A stretch of 64,000 nt of DNA from assembly GCF_030540775.2 (NCBI RefSeq), contig NZ_CP141266.1, forward strand, positions 3,149,001 through 3,213,000. The letters run 5' to 3'. The DNA comes from Flavivirga abyssicola (lineage in GTDB: Bacteria > Bacteroidota > Bacteroidia > Flavobacteriales > Flavobacteriaceae). Under the pieces are notes generated by a model. It was given only the letters and a program-made list of their open reading frames with translations. It did not search any database and was not told the origin of the DNA. The stretch's first letter is position 1. The number at the start of each line of letters is the position of its first letter. Both the position numbers and the translations under genes were made by a program. Positions 26,935 through 36,122 of this stretch are shown here, piece after piece.

Positions 26935-27459
26935 TTGGAAAAAGACCTCAACGATTCAATTTGTAAAGAAGTAGTTTTTGAACGTATTTATAATAAATAC
27001 TCTAAAGATTTACATGCTTATTTGTATTATAAATATGGAGAACAATGTAACCCAAATGATAAAATTCAAGATGCTTTTATAAAATTATGGAGTAATTGTA
27101 AAAAAGTAACATTAAGTAAAGCGAAGTCTTTTCTGTATACTGTGGCTAATAATATGATGCTAAATGATATTAAACATCAAAAAGTAGTTTTAAAACATCA
27201 ACAAACACAACCTAAAGACTATACATACGAAACTCCAGAGTTTATTTTAGAAGAAGAACAGTTTTTAGAACGTTATAATGAGGTGTTGACTAGTTTGAAT
27301 GAAGAGCAACGTGTCGCTTTTTTGTTAAATAAAACAGAAGGAAAGAAACATAGTGAAATTGCAGAGATGTTAGGAGTAACCCAAAAAGTTGTTGAATATA
27401 GAATCTATAGTGCTTTCAATATTCTGAAAAAAGAATTGAAAGGATTTAAGATAAAATAA
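26935..27459 (+). CDS. FecI-like ECF sigma factor
   Basis: This 174-residue sigma factor begins with TTG at 26935 (MEKDLNDSICKEVVFERIY). Region 2 includes NDKIQDAFIKLWSNCKKV and AKSFLYTVANNMMLND. Region 4 is VLTSLNEEQRVAFLLNKTEGKKHSEIAEMLGVTQKVVEYRIYSAFNILKK, a standard helix-turn-helix for the -35 region. It is followed by a FecR and a TonB receptor gene, the classical cell-surface signalling order. The sigma factor probably drives the receptor gene and perhaps the divergent lipoprotein gene. Confidence 0.93.
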   Translation: MEKDLNDSICKEVVFERIYNKYSKDLHAYLYYKYGEQCNPNDKIQDAFIKLWSNCKKVTLSKAKSFLYTVANNMMLNDIKHQKVVLKHQQTQPKDYTYETPEFILEEEQFLERYNEVLTSLNEEQRVAFLLNKTEGKKHSEIAEMLGVTQKVVEYRIYSAFNILKKELKGFKIK

Positions 27460-27491
27460 GGAGAAATAGAAGTGAAGTTGTTATATATATA

Positions 27492-28403
27492 ATGGACAAA
27501 GATTATTTACTTGAAAAATGGTTACAAGGTGGCTTGACTGATGCTGAAAAAGAAGCATTTAGCAAGTTAGATGATGCCCAGTTTAATCAATATATTATTG
27601 ATGCTGCGAAACATTTCAAGCTTTCTAATTTTTCTGAAGTAGATAGTTTTCAGGATTTCAAACAACGCTATAATTTGTATAAAACACCTGTTAAAAAGTT
27701 ACATTGGTTGCATCCTTTATTAAAAGTAGCTTGTGTTATTATAGTAGGTTTAGGAATCTATTTTACATTTTTTTTCAATAAGCTTACGCATTTTGAAACT
27801 ATGGCAAGTGAAAAAACGACTATAGAGCTTCCAGATCATTCAAGAGTTGAATTAAATGCTTTAACAGAGGTATGGTTTAATGCTGGAAATTGGAATAAAA
27901 AAAGAACTCTTGAACTTGAAGGTGAAGCGTTTTTCAAAGTTGCAACAGGCAGTGTTTTTGATGTTAAAACAGATGATGGTATAGTAACGGTGGTTGGTAC
28001 GCAATTCAATGTGAAACAGCGTGATCACTATTTTGAAGTTAAATGTTTTGAGGGGGTCGTTAAAGTAACATCAGACACCATTACAAGACAACTACATGCA
28101 GGAGATGTTTTTCGGATTTTGAATGGAACGTTTTCCGAAACAAAGACTACAGTGTCATCTCCAAAATGGACTCATAATATAAGTAACTTTGAAGCCGTTC
28201 CTTTTAAAGAAGTTTTAGCAGAATTGGAACGACAATATAATATAAAGGTTACTTTTAAAGAGATTGATGCTAACCGACTATTCACGGGAGGATTTGTGCA
28301 CGGAAAACTTGAAAACGCATTAATTTCTATCACGCAGCCAATGAATTTGACTTTTGAATTACGTGCTTCAAACTTGGTAATAATACATGGAAAAGAGAAT
28401 TAA
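27492..28403 (+). CDS. FecR-family anti-sigma regulator
   Basis: The protein has 303 residues. A cytoplasmic N-terminal part (1-75) can hold the sigma factor. One membrane helix follows (about 78-96), then a periplasmic FecR domain (TIELPDHSRVELNALTEVWFNAGNW, ELEGEAFFKVATG, VVGTQFNVKQR). The C-terminal DUF4974-like domain (SNFEAVPFKEVLAELERQYNIKVTF) should contact the receptor. Its 3' end overlaps the receptor gene by 17 bases. It relays occupancy of the receptor to the sigma factor. Confidence 0.93.
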   Translation: MDKDYLLEKWLQGGLTDAEKEAFSKLDDAQFNQYIIDAAKHFKLSNFSEVDSFQDFKQRYNLYKTPVKKLHWLHPLLKVACVIIVGLGIYFTFFFNKLTHFETMASEKTTIELPDHSRVELNALTEVWFNAGNWNKKRTLELEGEAFFKVATGSVFDVKTDDGIVTVVGTQFNVKQRDHYFEVKCFEGVVKVTSDTITRQLHAGDVFRILNGTFSETKTTVSSPKWTHNISNFEAVPFKEVLAELERQYNIKVTFKEIDANRLFTGGFVHGKLENALISITQPMNLTFELRASNLVIIHGKEN

Positions 28404-30903
28404 AAAAACTGCTATTTTTTTTAGCCTCTTGTTTTTTATTACTAATTGTATTTGTGCTCAACATACTACCAGTTCAAGAACATTATCTCAAATAATTACA
28501 TCACTTCAAAAAGTGTATCATGTTCAGTTTAACTATGCAGAGGATGTTATTGAAGGTGTTTCGTTAAAACCACCATCTAAAAATTTATCGCTGCAAGAAG
28601 CTTTAAGGTATCTGGAAAGTAATACAGGCTTATCATTTAGCTTAATGAACGATAACTTTATTCTTATTAAACCAAGAACAGGTATTATATTATGTGGATA
28701 CCTTAAGAGAAAAGATAATTTAGAGGTATTGCCTTCTGCAACAATTCAAACTTCAGACAGTTCTACCACCAGTGATAAAAATGGTTTTTTTCAAATTAAA
28801 ATTAAACACCCATTACAGTTAATTACGATACGGTATTTAGGGTATAAAACAATTATGAAACCGTATAATCAATTTGAAGTATCTGGCTGTAAGGATGTGT
28901 ATTTACAATCAGATTTTCAACTATTGCCTCAAGTTATCATTTCAAACTATATAACAAGTGGTATTAATAAAATAGATAACGGTTCATTTCAGATAGATTT
29001 TTCTAATTTAGATATTCTCCCAGGATTGATTGATCATGATGTTTTGCAATCTGTTCAAGCATTTCCAGGCATTCAAAGTGTTAATGAAACAGTTTCAAAT
29101 ATTAATATAAGAGGCGGAACTCACGATCAGAATTTAATTCTTTGGGATGATATAAAAATGTATCAATCTGGACATTTTTTTGGTTTAATTTCTATGTATA
29201 ACCCACATATTACTCAAAAAGTGTCTTTAAGAAAAAGTGGGAACGATGTTAGTTATACCGATGGTGTTTCTGGAACTATAGATATGCAAACCAATCATGA
29301 AGTAAATAGAGCATTTAAAGGTGTAATTGGAGTTAATTTAACAGATGCTAATGGCTTTGCGGATATTCCGATTAATGAATCATCTTCCATACAAGTAGCG
29401 GCAAGAAAATCTATTAGTGATTTTTTTGAAACGCCAACTTACACTGCTTTTTTTGATAGAATTTCACAAAATACAGAAGTCGCATCAAATGCCACAACGA
29501 TAACAAATACTGATAAAACTTTTGATTTTTATGATACGTCGCTCAGATGGATTTATAATATAAGTGATAGGGACAAGTTGAGAGTTAATTTTATTAATGT
29601 TCATAATCAACTTCGGTTTAATGAAAATGCTATAATAAACCAAGAAGAGGAGTCGCGTGATAGTAAATTAACTCAGAATAGCATTGCCGGAGCTTTACAT
29701 TACAATAGAATATGGAATGATAAGTTGAAAACAGATTTTGAAATTTACGAAACGGATTATAAGCTTAGAGCTGTAAATGCCAATATACTTGATTCACAGC
29801 GTTTTTTACAAGAGAATATAGTATCGGAAACCAGTACAAAACTTAAAGTGAATTATAAATTAAATAATAGACTAGAACTTTTAAATGGTTATCATTTTGT
29901 TGAGACTGAAGTCACTAATCTAGATGATGTAGATAATCCATTATTTAGATTTTTAGTTTCAGAAGTCGTAAGAACCCATGGTGTTTTTTCTCAAGTGGCT
30001 TATAAAACTTTAAACAATAAAACGAACTTGAATTTGGGACTTAGATACAACTATATTAGTAAATTTAATAAATCTATTTGGGAACCTCGATTAAGTTTTA
30101 GCCACCAATTTTTTAAGCATTTTGCTCTTGAAATTCTTGCAGAATACAAGCATCAAAATACATCACAGGTCATTAATTTTCAAAATGATTTTTTAGGAAT
30201 TGAAAAACGTAGGTGGCAATTATCAAATGATAAAGAAATTCCAGTTATTACAAGTAAACAAGTTTCTATGGGACTAAATTATAATTATAGTGGATGGCTA
30301 GTTGATATAGATGGTTTTTATAAAATTGTTGATGGTATTACGACCCAAAGTCAGGGGTTTCAAAATCAATATGAATTTATTAAAAGTCATGGCCGTTATG
30401 ATGTAAAAGGTTTAGATATATTGTTAAGAAAGCATATTGAAAAATTTAGTGCCTGGTTGAGTTATTCTTATATGGACAACCGCTACCTTTTTAAAGAATT
30501 AGAAACAAATTATTTTCCTGGTAATTATAATATTTCGCATACTGCTACTTTAGGAATGACCTATGCATTAAATAACCTAAAACTTTCTGCAGGTTTAAAT
30601 TGGCATTCAGGAAAGCCTACTACACAACCTGTTTTTGAAAATCAAATTATTGATGAGCAAGTGAATTATGAAGCGACTAATACCTCAAATTTAGATGATT
30701 ACTTGCGATTGGATATTTCTGCAATTTATAACTTTAAATTCAGCGATAAAACAAGGGCGAATTTAGGTGTATCGGTTTGGAATGTTTTAGATAAAGAAAA
30801 TGAAATTAATAATTTTTATCGTGTAAAAGATGAAACTATTATGGAAACAGTGCAGAAATCTTTGGGGCTTACTCCTAATGCTGTTTTTAGAGTTTATTTT
30901 TAG
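28387..30903 (+). CDS. TonB-dependent transducer with an STN domain
   Basis: This 838-residue outer-membrane receptor starts with a signal peptide (to about residue 24). Next is an STN signalling domain (about 28-97, TLSQIITSLQKVYHVQFNYA), a carboxypeptidase-regulatory-like domain (about 100-165), and a plug (about 185-300, SVQAFPGIQSVNETVSNINIRGG). A barrel ending in FRVYF completes it. The STN domain with FecI and FecR genes just upstream shows a receptor that also signals. No SusD gene is adjacent, so a glycan PUL is unlikely. The ligand is unknown. Confidence 0.92.
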   Translation: MEKRIKKTAIFFSLLFFITNCICAQHTTSSRTLSQIITSLQKVYHVQFNYAEDVIEGVSLKPPSKNLSLQEALRYLESNTGLSFSLMNDNFILIKPRTGIILCGYLKRKDNLEVLPSATIQTSDSSTTSDKNGFFQIKIKHPLQLITIRYLGYKTIMKPYNQFEVSGCKDVYLQSDFQLLPQVIISNYITSGINKIDNGSFQIDFSNLDILPGLIDHDVLQSVQAFPGIQSVNETVSNINIRGGTHDQNLILWDDIKMYQSGHFFGLISMYNPHITQKVSLRKSGNDVSYTDGVSGTIDMQTNHEVNRAFKGVIGVNLTDANGFADIPINESSSIQVAARKSISDFFETPTYTAFFDRISQNTEVASNATTITNTDKTFDFYDTSLRWIYNISDRDKLRVNFINVHNQLRFNENAIINQEEESRDSKLTQNSIAGALHYNRIWNDKLKTDFEIYETDYKLRAVNANILDSQRFLQENIVSETSTKLKVNYKLNNRLELLNGYHFVETEVTNLDDVDNPLFRFLVSEVVRTHGVFSQVAYKTLNNKTNLNLGLRYNYISKFNKSIWEPRLSFSHQFFKHFALEILAEYKHQNTSQVINFQNDFLGIEKRRWQLSNDKEIPVITSKQVSMGLNYNYSGWLVDIDGFYKIVDGITTQSQGFQNQYEFIKSHGRYDVKGLDILLRKHIEKFSAWLSYSYMDNRYLFKELETNYFPGNYNISHTATLGMTYALNNLKLSAGLNWHSGKPTTQPVFENQIIDEQVNYEATNTSNLDDYLRLDISAIYNFKFSDKTRANLGVSVWNVLDKENEINNFYRVKDETIMETVQKSLGLTPNAVFRVYF

Positions 30904-30909
30904 TCTAGA

Positions 30910-31446
30910 TTATAGTTCAACTTTAGCATTATGATCTTTTAAAATTTCTATATAATCCTCCATTTTAAACTCTGAAGCTTTAAAATTATTGGATCTTTTC
31001 TTAGCTTGTGCTTGTCTGGTAATGCTTCTTGAAAAACGACGAATACTTTGTTCTGAATCTAATATAATACCAGGTACAGGCACATTTTTTCCAGATTCGT
31101 CTTTGGCTACCATTGTAAAATAAGAAGAGTTACAATGTTTTTTATTGCCTGTTTGAATATTTTCCGATTCAACGCGAACACCAATAACCATAGAGGTTCT
31201 ACCTGTGTAATTAACTGATGCTTTTAGTGTTACTAATTCGCCAACATCAATGGGGTTTAAAAAATCTACTTTATTAACAGATGCCGTAACACAATAATTT
31301 CTAGAATGTTTTGATGCACAAGCAAATGCTATTTGATCCATTAAGTTTAAAATATAGCCACCATGAATTTTTCCACTAAAATTAGAGTGCGATGGTAACA
31401 TTAATTCAGAAATGGTAATTTGAGATTCTTTTATGCTTTTAAACAT
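30910..31446 (-). CDS. acyl-CoA thioesterase, hotdog fold
   Basis: This 178-residue protein contains SGKIHGGYILNLMDQIAFACASKHSR, the hotdog active-site helix region of YciA/BFIT-type acyl-CoA thioesterases. VDFLNPIDVGELVTLKASV follows. It would cleave cytoplasmic acyl-CoA. The C-terminal 45 residues are basic and helical, probably for oligomer contacts. The gene lies four bases after the DUF3307 gene and is probably the third gene of the satD operon. Confidence 0.85.
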   Translation of the reverse strand: MFKSIKESQITISELMLPSHSNFSGKIHGGYILNLMDQIAFACASKHSRNYCVTASVNKVDFLNPIDVGELVTLKASVNYTGRTSMVIGVRVESENIQTGNKKHCNSSYFTMVAKDESGKNVPVPGIILDSEQSIRRFSRSITRQAQAKKRSNNFKASEFKMEDYIEILKDHNAKVEL

Positions 31447-31450
31447 GTGT

Positions 31451-32143
31451 TTAAATTAATACAGAGTATATAATACCCGTGGTTATTGATATTCCAAAAC
31501 TAATTAAAGTGCCTATTAAAATATATTCTGTAAGCTGTCTGTCTTTTAACTCTCCAAACCTAAAAACAGATTTTGCTGTAATTAAAAAGCCTACAGCTTC
31601 CCAATGACCAGCAATTATAAATATAAACACTAAAATACGCTCTAAAATACCAATATATTTACCGGCATCCTTAAGGGAATCATTATTTTTAGTAAGTTCT
31701 GAAATATTCCACTTTAAAAAAATGGTTTTCATAATTATAGAGACAGGAATTGTTAAAAATAATAAACAGATTAGCAACAAAAGGTTATTTTCTGTTATAT
31801 AAGGTTTTAGATTAAATGTATTATCTGAATAGAAAAAATAACACCCAATAATCACTAATATGTGTAATAGTTGATCTATGAAAAAGAACAATCGTTTTGT
31901 TTTTTCATTTTGAAGGGTAAGTTTTAAGCCATCAATAATTAAATGAGAAATACTTATAATTAGTACAAACGGCCATAGCGATATATCCCAAAGTAATACT
32001 ATTAATAGTATAATATGAATTAATATATGTATATATAGCTTTGGGGATTTTAATTTTTTCTTTTCTTTTTCCTTCACCCATTTTTGGGGTTGCAGAAAAA
32101 AATCACCGATTAGATGGGCTAATAAAAGTTTAAGTAGTATCAT
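31451..32143 (-). CDS. DUF3307 family membrane protein
   Basis: This 230-residue protein starts LLKLLLAHLIGDFFLQPQKW, the family signature, with GDFFLQ and HLIIDGLK as the conserved polar spots between about six helices. Function is unknown. In many genomes it is paired with SatD, as here: the two genes overlap by four bases (ATGA). A shared role is therefore likely, with SatD regulating and the membrane protein as effector. That is inference from gene order. Confidence 0.85.
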   Translation of the reverse strand: MILLKLLLAHLIGDFFLQPQKWVKEKEKKKLKSPKLYIHILIHIILLIVLLWDISLWPFVLIISISHLIIDGLKLTLQNEKTKRLFFFIDQLLHILVIIGCYFFYSDNTFNLKPYITENNLLLLICLLFLTIPVSIIMKTIFLKWNISELTKNNDSLKDAGKYIGILERILVFIFIIAGHWEAVGFLITAKSVFRFGELKDRQLTEYILIGTLISFGISITTGIIYSVLI

Positions 32144-32769
32144 ATTAAAGTATCTATTTTTTGTCTGTACATATGGTCTAGCTCCATAATTTCGTCTAGG
32201 TGCGCTCGTTTTTGTCTAGAACTTACAGCATTTTGATTAATGCCGATAAGTTTACCTAATTTACTTTGTAGTGTATCGGGCTTTTCAATACTTAGTTTAA
32301 CTATTTCAGCAGAGTTGGTCGTCCAGCTATCCATGGTTATCAACGCTAACTTGAAGTATAAATTAAGCTCGTTATCTATCTCAGAATAATTTGTTTTAAT
32401 CCGAAGGTTTTGTTTTTCTTTTTTTAATGTTTCCAGTGTTTCTCCGGAAAATATAAATGCTTCTCCATTAGATTCTGTTACATTTTCGCCTTCATAAGTT
32501 TTATTGCCAATACCAATAGCTAAGCGCACATCTAAACCATGAATAGATTTTATACTGGCTTTTATATATAAAGCAGCTATAAAACTGGAACGAATATCTT
32601 TAATTTCTATTTGAAAACTGTCTCCACGATATATTTCCCAATACGCTTTATCATTACTTAAATAATCTAATGCTCCCTTAAGTACTTTTATCCAGATTTC
32701 TGGGTTTACTTGGGCTCTAGACTTAATAATATCACCCGTTATAACACTTGTTATTGTATTCGATATCAT
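32140..32769 (-). CDS. SatD family DNA-binding regulator
   Basis: The protein has 209 residues. The N-terminal domain has the family motif VITGDIIKSR and YRGDSFQIEIK, resembling a nucleotide-cyclase-like fold. The C-terminal part LQSKLGKLIGINQNAVSSRQKRAHLDEIME is a helix-turn-helix candidate. Its start lies two bases from a four-fold palindromic array (32771-32874) that looks like its own operator. Together with the four-base overlap with the DUF3307 gene this points to an autoregulated regulator-membrane protein pair. What it senses is unknown. Confidence 0.85.
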   Translation of the reverse strand: MISNTITSVITGDIIKSRAQVNPEIWIKVLKGALDYLSNDKAYWEIYRGDSFQIEIKDIRSSFIAALYIKASIKSIHGLDVRLAIGIGNKTYEGENVTESNGEAFIFSGETLETLKKEKQNLRIKTNYSEIDNELNLYFKLALITMDSWTTNSAEIVKLSIEKPDTLQSKLGKLIGINQNAVSSRQKRAHLDEIMELDHMYRQKIDTLI

Positions 32770-32770
32770 A

Positions 32771-32874
32771 TATCACGTTTTTATGCGATAAACAAATATA
32801 TCACATTATTACGTGATAAACAAATATATCGCGTTATTACGTGATAATTTAATATATCATGTTATTGTGTGATA
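32771..32874. promoter_or_regulatory. array of four 20-bp palindromes with an exact 28-bp period (putative SatD operators)
   Basis: Four units start at 32771, 32799, 32827 and 32855. Each has TATCRY, eight bases, then GYGATA; the clearest is TATCAC-N8-GTGATA at 32799-32818. Spacers of eight bases are AACAAATA in the first two and ATTTAATA in the third. The array fills nearly the whole gap between rmuC and satD. Tandem palindromes next to a regulator start suggest cooperative autoregulation. Confidence 0.8.
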
Positions 32875-32885
32875 AATAAAAATTA

Positions 32886-34205
32886 TTAATTATCTTCTTC
32901 GGCACGCTTTATAATGGCTTCTGGCAATGCTTTTTTAGCTTTAGCTCCCATTTTTTTAAGTTTTTCAACACTTGTAACTAGGTTACCTTTACCATCAACT
33001 AGCTTATTCATAGCTGCAGAGTAATCATTTTTTGCTGCATCAATTTTTTTACCAACACCTGTTAAATCCTTTACCAAGCCTTCAAATTTATCGTATAAGG
33101 CACCAGCTTGTCTAGCTATTTCTATAGCATTTCGTTGTTGCTTTTCATTATTCCACATGGTATCGATGGTACGAAGTGTGGCCAATAAGGTAGATGGTGT
33201 TACGATAACAATGTTTTTCTCGAACGCTTTATTGTATATGGAGTTATCTTCATTTACTACAACAGCAAAAGCTGGTTCTATAGGAATGAACATGAGTACA
33301 AAGTCTGGCGATTCAATATCATATAAATCCTGGTAATTTTTTTCCGAAAGTTGATCGACATGCTTCTTGATAGAGTTAACATGTGCTTTTAAGAATGGTA
33401 TTTTATCGTCATCTTCGGCATTTACCAAACGTTCGTAATCTGTTAATGATACTTTGGAGTCAATAATCATTTTTTTGCTATCTGGAAGATGTAAAACGAC
33501 ATCGGGTAAGACCCTGGAGCCATCATCTAAAGTAAAGCTTTGTTGTACAAAATATTCTCTGTCTTTTTCTAATCCGGATTTTTCAAGAACACGTTCTAAA
33601 ACCAATTCGCCCCAATTTCCTTGCATTTTGCTATCTCCTTTTAAGGCTTTGGTTAGGTTGGTAGCCTCTTTAGTCATTTGTTGATTAAGATCTTTTAAGC
33701 CTAATAATTGTTCCTTTAAAGCAGAATGCATACTGATGCTTTCTTTTTGCGATGCTTCTACTTTTTTCTCAAAACCTTGTATCTTTTCTTGTAGAGGACT
33801 TAAAATATTTTTGATATTTTCTTTATTCTGAAGTGTGAATTTTTCAGACTTTTCATCTAATATTTTGGTAGCTAATAACTCAAAATCTTTACGTAATTGT
33901 TCCTGACGCTCCTCTATCTCTTTATCACGTTTTAAATTTAATTGTTGCAGGTTTTCATACTCCGTATTTTTTCGGGTTAACTTAGCATTTAAAAACTCTT
34001 TTTCTCTTCTTATCTCTTCACGTTCACTTTCAACTTTACCTAAATTTTGCTTTAACTCATCAATCGTAACATGCATTTGATTTTGGCGTTCTTCCAGCGT
34101 GCTTTTCTCGCTTTTACTTTTTAGTTTAGTGAATAAGATGCCTAAATAACCGCCAATTGCTGCGGAAATAAGTATAGAAATTATAAGAATAAGGTTGTCA
34201 TTCAT
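32886..34205 (-). CDS. rmuC: DNA recombination protein RmuC
   Basis: This 439-residue protein has an N-terminal membrane helix (4-24), a long coiled coil (about 30-190) and the RmuC nuclease-like domain (about 190-400). MQGNWGELVLERVLEKSGL and LPDVVLHLPDSKKMIIDSKVSL include the PD-(D/E)xK-type residues, and VLMFIPIEPAFAVVV follows. RmuC limits DNA inversions at short inverted repeats. It is upstream of satD on the same strand. The operator array between them could control only the satD side. Confidence 0.93.
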   Translation of the reverse strand: MNDNLILIISILISAAIGGYLGILFTKLKSKSEKSTLEERQNQMHVTIDELKQNLGKVESEREEIRREKEFLNAKLTRKNTEYENLQQLNLKRDKEIEERQEQLRKDFELLATKILDEKSEKFTLQNKENIKNILSPLQEKIQGFEKKVEASQKESISMHSALKEQLLGLKDLNQQMTKEATNLTKALKGDSKMQGNWGELVLERVLEKSGLEKDREYFVQQSFTLDDGSRVLPDVVLHLPDSKKMIIDSKVSLTDYERLVNAEDDDKIPFLKAHVNSIKKHVDQLSEKNYQDLYDIESPDFVLMFIPIEPAFAVVVNEDNSIYNKAFEKNIVIVTPSTLLATLRTIDTMWNNEKQQRNAIEIARQAGALYDKFEGLVKDLTGVGKKIDAAKNDYSAAMNKLVDGKGNLVTSVEKLKKMGAKAKKALPEAIIKRAEEDN

Positions 34206-34296
34206 GTATCTAAAAATATATAACCAAAGATAATTTTTTTGAACGGAAGATGGAGCTTAAATATTTTGGAATTTGAAATTTGTGTTTTTGGGAATT

Positions 34297-35091
34297 CTAT
34301 TTTTTCACTCTAAAACTCCCTGTTTTATTATCAAAAACTATTAAATCCTTCGGAAATAAGTCATTAAAAACGCCTTTTTCTATAAGATTACATGGTTGAT
34401 CCGTAATAACTGAATCTTTAGTCATTACAATTAAAGTATCACATAATTGAATCGCTAAATCTATTTCATGAGAAGAAAATAAAATGGTTTTATTGGTGTC
34501 TTTAGCTAATTTCTGAAGTAGTTTTAAGATATAAGCTTTATGATACATATCTAGATGTGTGGTTGGTTCATCTAGTATAATTAAATCGGTATCTTGTGCT
34601 AAAGCACGAGCAATCATAACTTTTTGTAGTTGACCGTCACTGAGCTCGTAACATTTTTTATGTTTTAAATCTTCAATATTTGTTTGAAGCAAGCATTGGT
34701 TTATAATTTGATAATCCCCTTCATTTAAATTTCCAACCCAATTCGTATAAGGTTGACGACCTAAGGCTACTAATTCAAAAACAGTTAGGTTTTTGGATCC
34801 CAAAGCTTCTGTAAGCACTAAGCTTAGTACTTTCGCTAAATTAATATTGGAATAATTTTCTAAATCGGTATTATTAATCATGATGTTTCCACCTAGTTTA
34901 TACTGAACATTTGTAAGTGTTCTTAATAATGTAGACTTTCCAATACCATTAGCTCCTATAAGACCAACAAGCTCCCCTTTGTGTAATTCAATGCTTATGT
35001 TGGAAGCAATAGTTGTTTTTACTTTTTTAGAAGTATAACCAATAGTTAAGTCTTGAGTCTTTAAAACGGTATGTTGATTATTATTACTCAT
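34297..35091 (-). CDS. btuD: ABC transporter ATPase, cobalamin/ferrisiderophore type (BtuD-like)
   Basis: The 264-residue ATPase has Walker A GANGIGKST (about 43-51), signature LSDGQ (about 153), Walker B LIILDE and switch SSHE. It is the last gene of the minus-strand B12 operon. Its start overlaps the btuC stop by one base (TAATG). FecCD/BtuCD-type ATPases energise import of cobalamin, haem or siderophores. The surrounding cob genes make cobalamin the likely substrate. Confidence 0.88.
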   Translation of the reverse strand: MSNNNQHTVLKTQDLTIGYTSKKVKTTIASNISIELHKGELVGLIGANGIGKSTLLRTLTNVQYKLGGNIMINNTDLENYSNINLAKVLSLVLTEALGSKNLTVFELVALGRQPYTNWVGNLNEGDYQIINQCLLQTNIEDLKHKKCYELSDGQLQKVMIARALAQDTDLIILDEPTTHLDMYHKAYILKLLQKLAKDTNKTILFSSHEIDLAIQLCDTLIVMTKDSVITDQPCNLIEKGVFNDLFPKDLIVFDNKTGSFRVKK

Positions 35092-36122
35092 TAAAACACC
35101 ATTTTTCGTTTTCTAACCAATAACCAGATGATGACAGGTGCCCCAATCAAAGAGGTTATAGCATTAATTGGTAAGGTAAGATCGCTTGATGGTAATTGAG
35201 CAATACTATCACAAATAAGCATCACAATAGCACCAAATAAAAAAACGGCGGGTAATAATATTTTATGATTAGATGTATTAAAGAGTTGCCGTGTCATATG
35301 AGGAATAGCTAAACCAATAAATACAATAGGACCTGCAAAAGCTGTAATAGTTCCTGCTAATAAACTGGTCGCAATAATTATTAATAAACGACTTGTTTTT
35401 AGATTTAGCCCCAAGCTTTTTGCGTAATTTTCTCCTAATAATAAGGTGTTTAATGCTTTTATACAGATTAAACTTACTATGATACCTATGGCATAAATTA
35501 TAAAGAAAATAAATAGCTCATCCCATGTGAGGTTTCCAATACTACCAAGCCCCCAAAATATATATTGTTTTAATTCTTCAGCAGAACTGAAATAGGAGAG
35601 CACACTAACTGTTGCAGAAGTAATACTCCCAAACATGAGGCCAATAATTAATATTGCCATGGTATCTCTCACCTTATTTGATATTATTAGAACTAATAGC
35701 AATACAGCAAAACTACCTAAACTGGCAGCAATTACAATGCTCCATTTAGAAACAAATATTCCAGCAAATGCACCACCAAAAAGGGAGGCTCCCATAATAA
35801 CTAAAGCGACACCTAAACTAGAACCTGATGTGATTCCTAGAACAAAAGGACCGGCGAGCGGGTTTCTAAATAATGTTTGCATGAGCAATCCAGAAACTCC
35901 TAAACCAGACCCTACTATGATGGCTGTAAAAGCTTTTGGTAATCTGTATTCGTGAATTATATATTGCCAGGACTCATTTTCTGTGGGATTTCCAATTAAA
36001 CCATTAAAAACATCTTGAAAAGGAATAAAAACTGAGCCTAAACTAATGTTTGCAAAAAAACATAGAAGAAGTACTAAGGTCAATACTATAAAAGACAGTT
36101 TATATGTTTTTGTATCTGGCAA
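35091..36122 (-). CDS. btuC: ABC transporter permease, FecCD/BtuC family
   Basis: This 343-residue protein has about ten membrane helices. The FecCD motifs are present: LPKAFTAIIVGSGLGVSGLLMQTLFRNPLAGPFVLG, and near the end GPIVFIGLAIPHMTRQL. It starts with TTG directly after the stop of the binding-protein gene (TAA-TTG), so translation is probably coupled. It forms the membrane channel of a type II importer with the downstream ATPase. Cobalamin is inferred from context. Confidence 0.88.
   Translation of the reverse strand: MPDTKTYKLSFIVLTLVLLLCFFANISLGSVFIPFQDVFNGLIGNPTENESWQYIIHEYRLPKAFTAIIVGSGLGVSGLLMQTLFRNPLAGPFVLGITSGSSLGVALVIMGASLFGGAFAGIFVSKWSIVIAASLGSFAVLLLVLIISNKVRDTMAILIIGLMFGSITSATVSVLSYFSSAEELKQYIFWGLGSIGNLTWDELFIFFIIYAIGIIVSLICIKALNTLLLGENYAKSLGLNLKTSRLLIIIATSLLAGTITAFAGPIVFIGLAIPHMTRQLFNTSNHKILLPAVFLFGAIVMLICDSIAQLPSSDLTLPINAITSLIGAPVIIWLLVRKRKMVF

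Noticed and set aside
32771-32874. CRISPR-like array
   Set aside because: The repeat is regular, but the spacers are only eight bases, two of the three are identical, and there are no cas genes nearby. An operator array next to satD explains it better.
35635-35955. Plus-strand 106-codon frame opposite btuC
   Set aside because: It is a shadow of a hydrophobic membrane-protein gene, without start context or family match.
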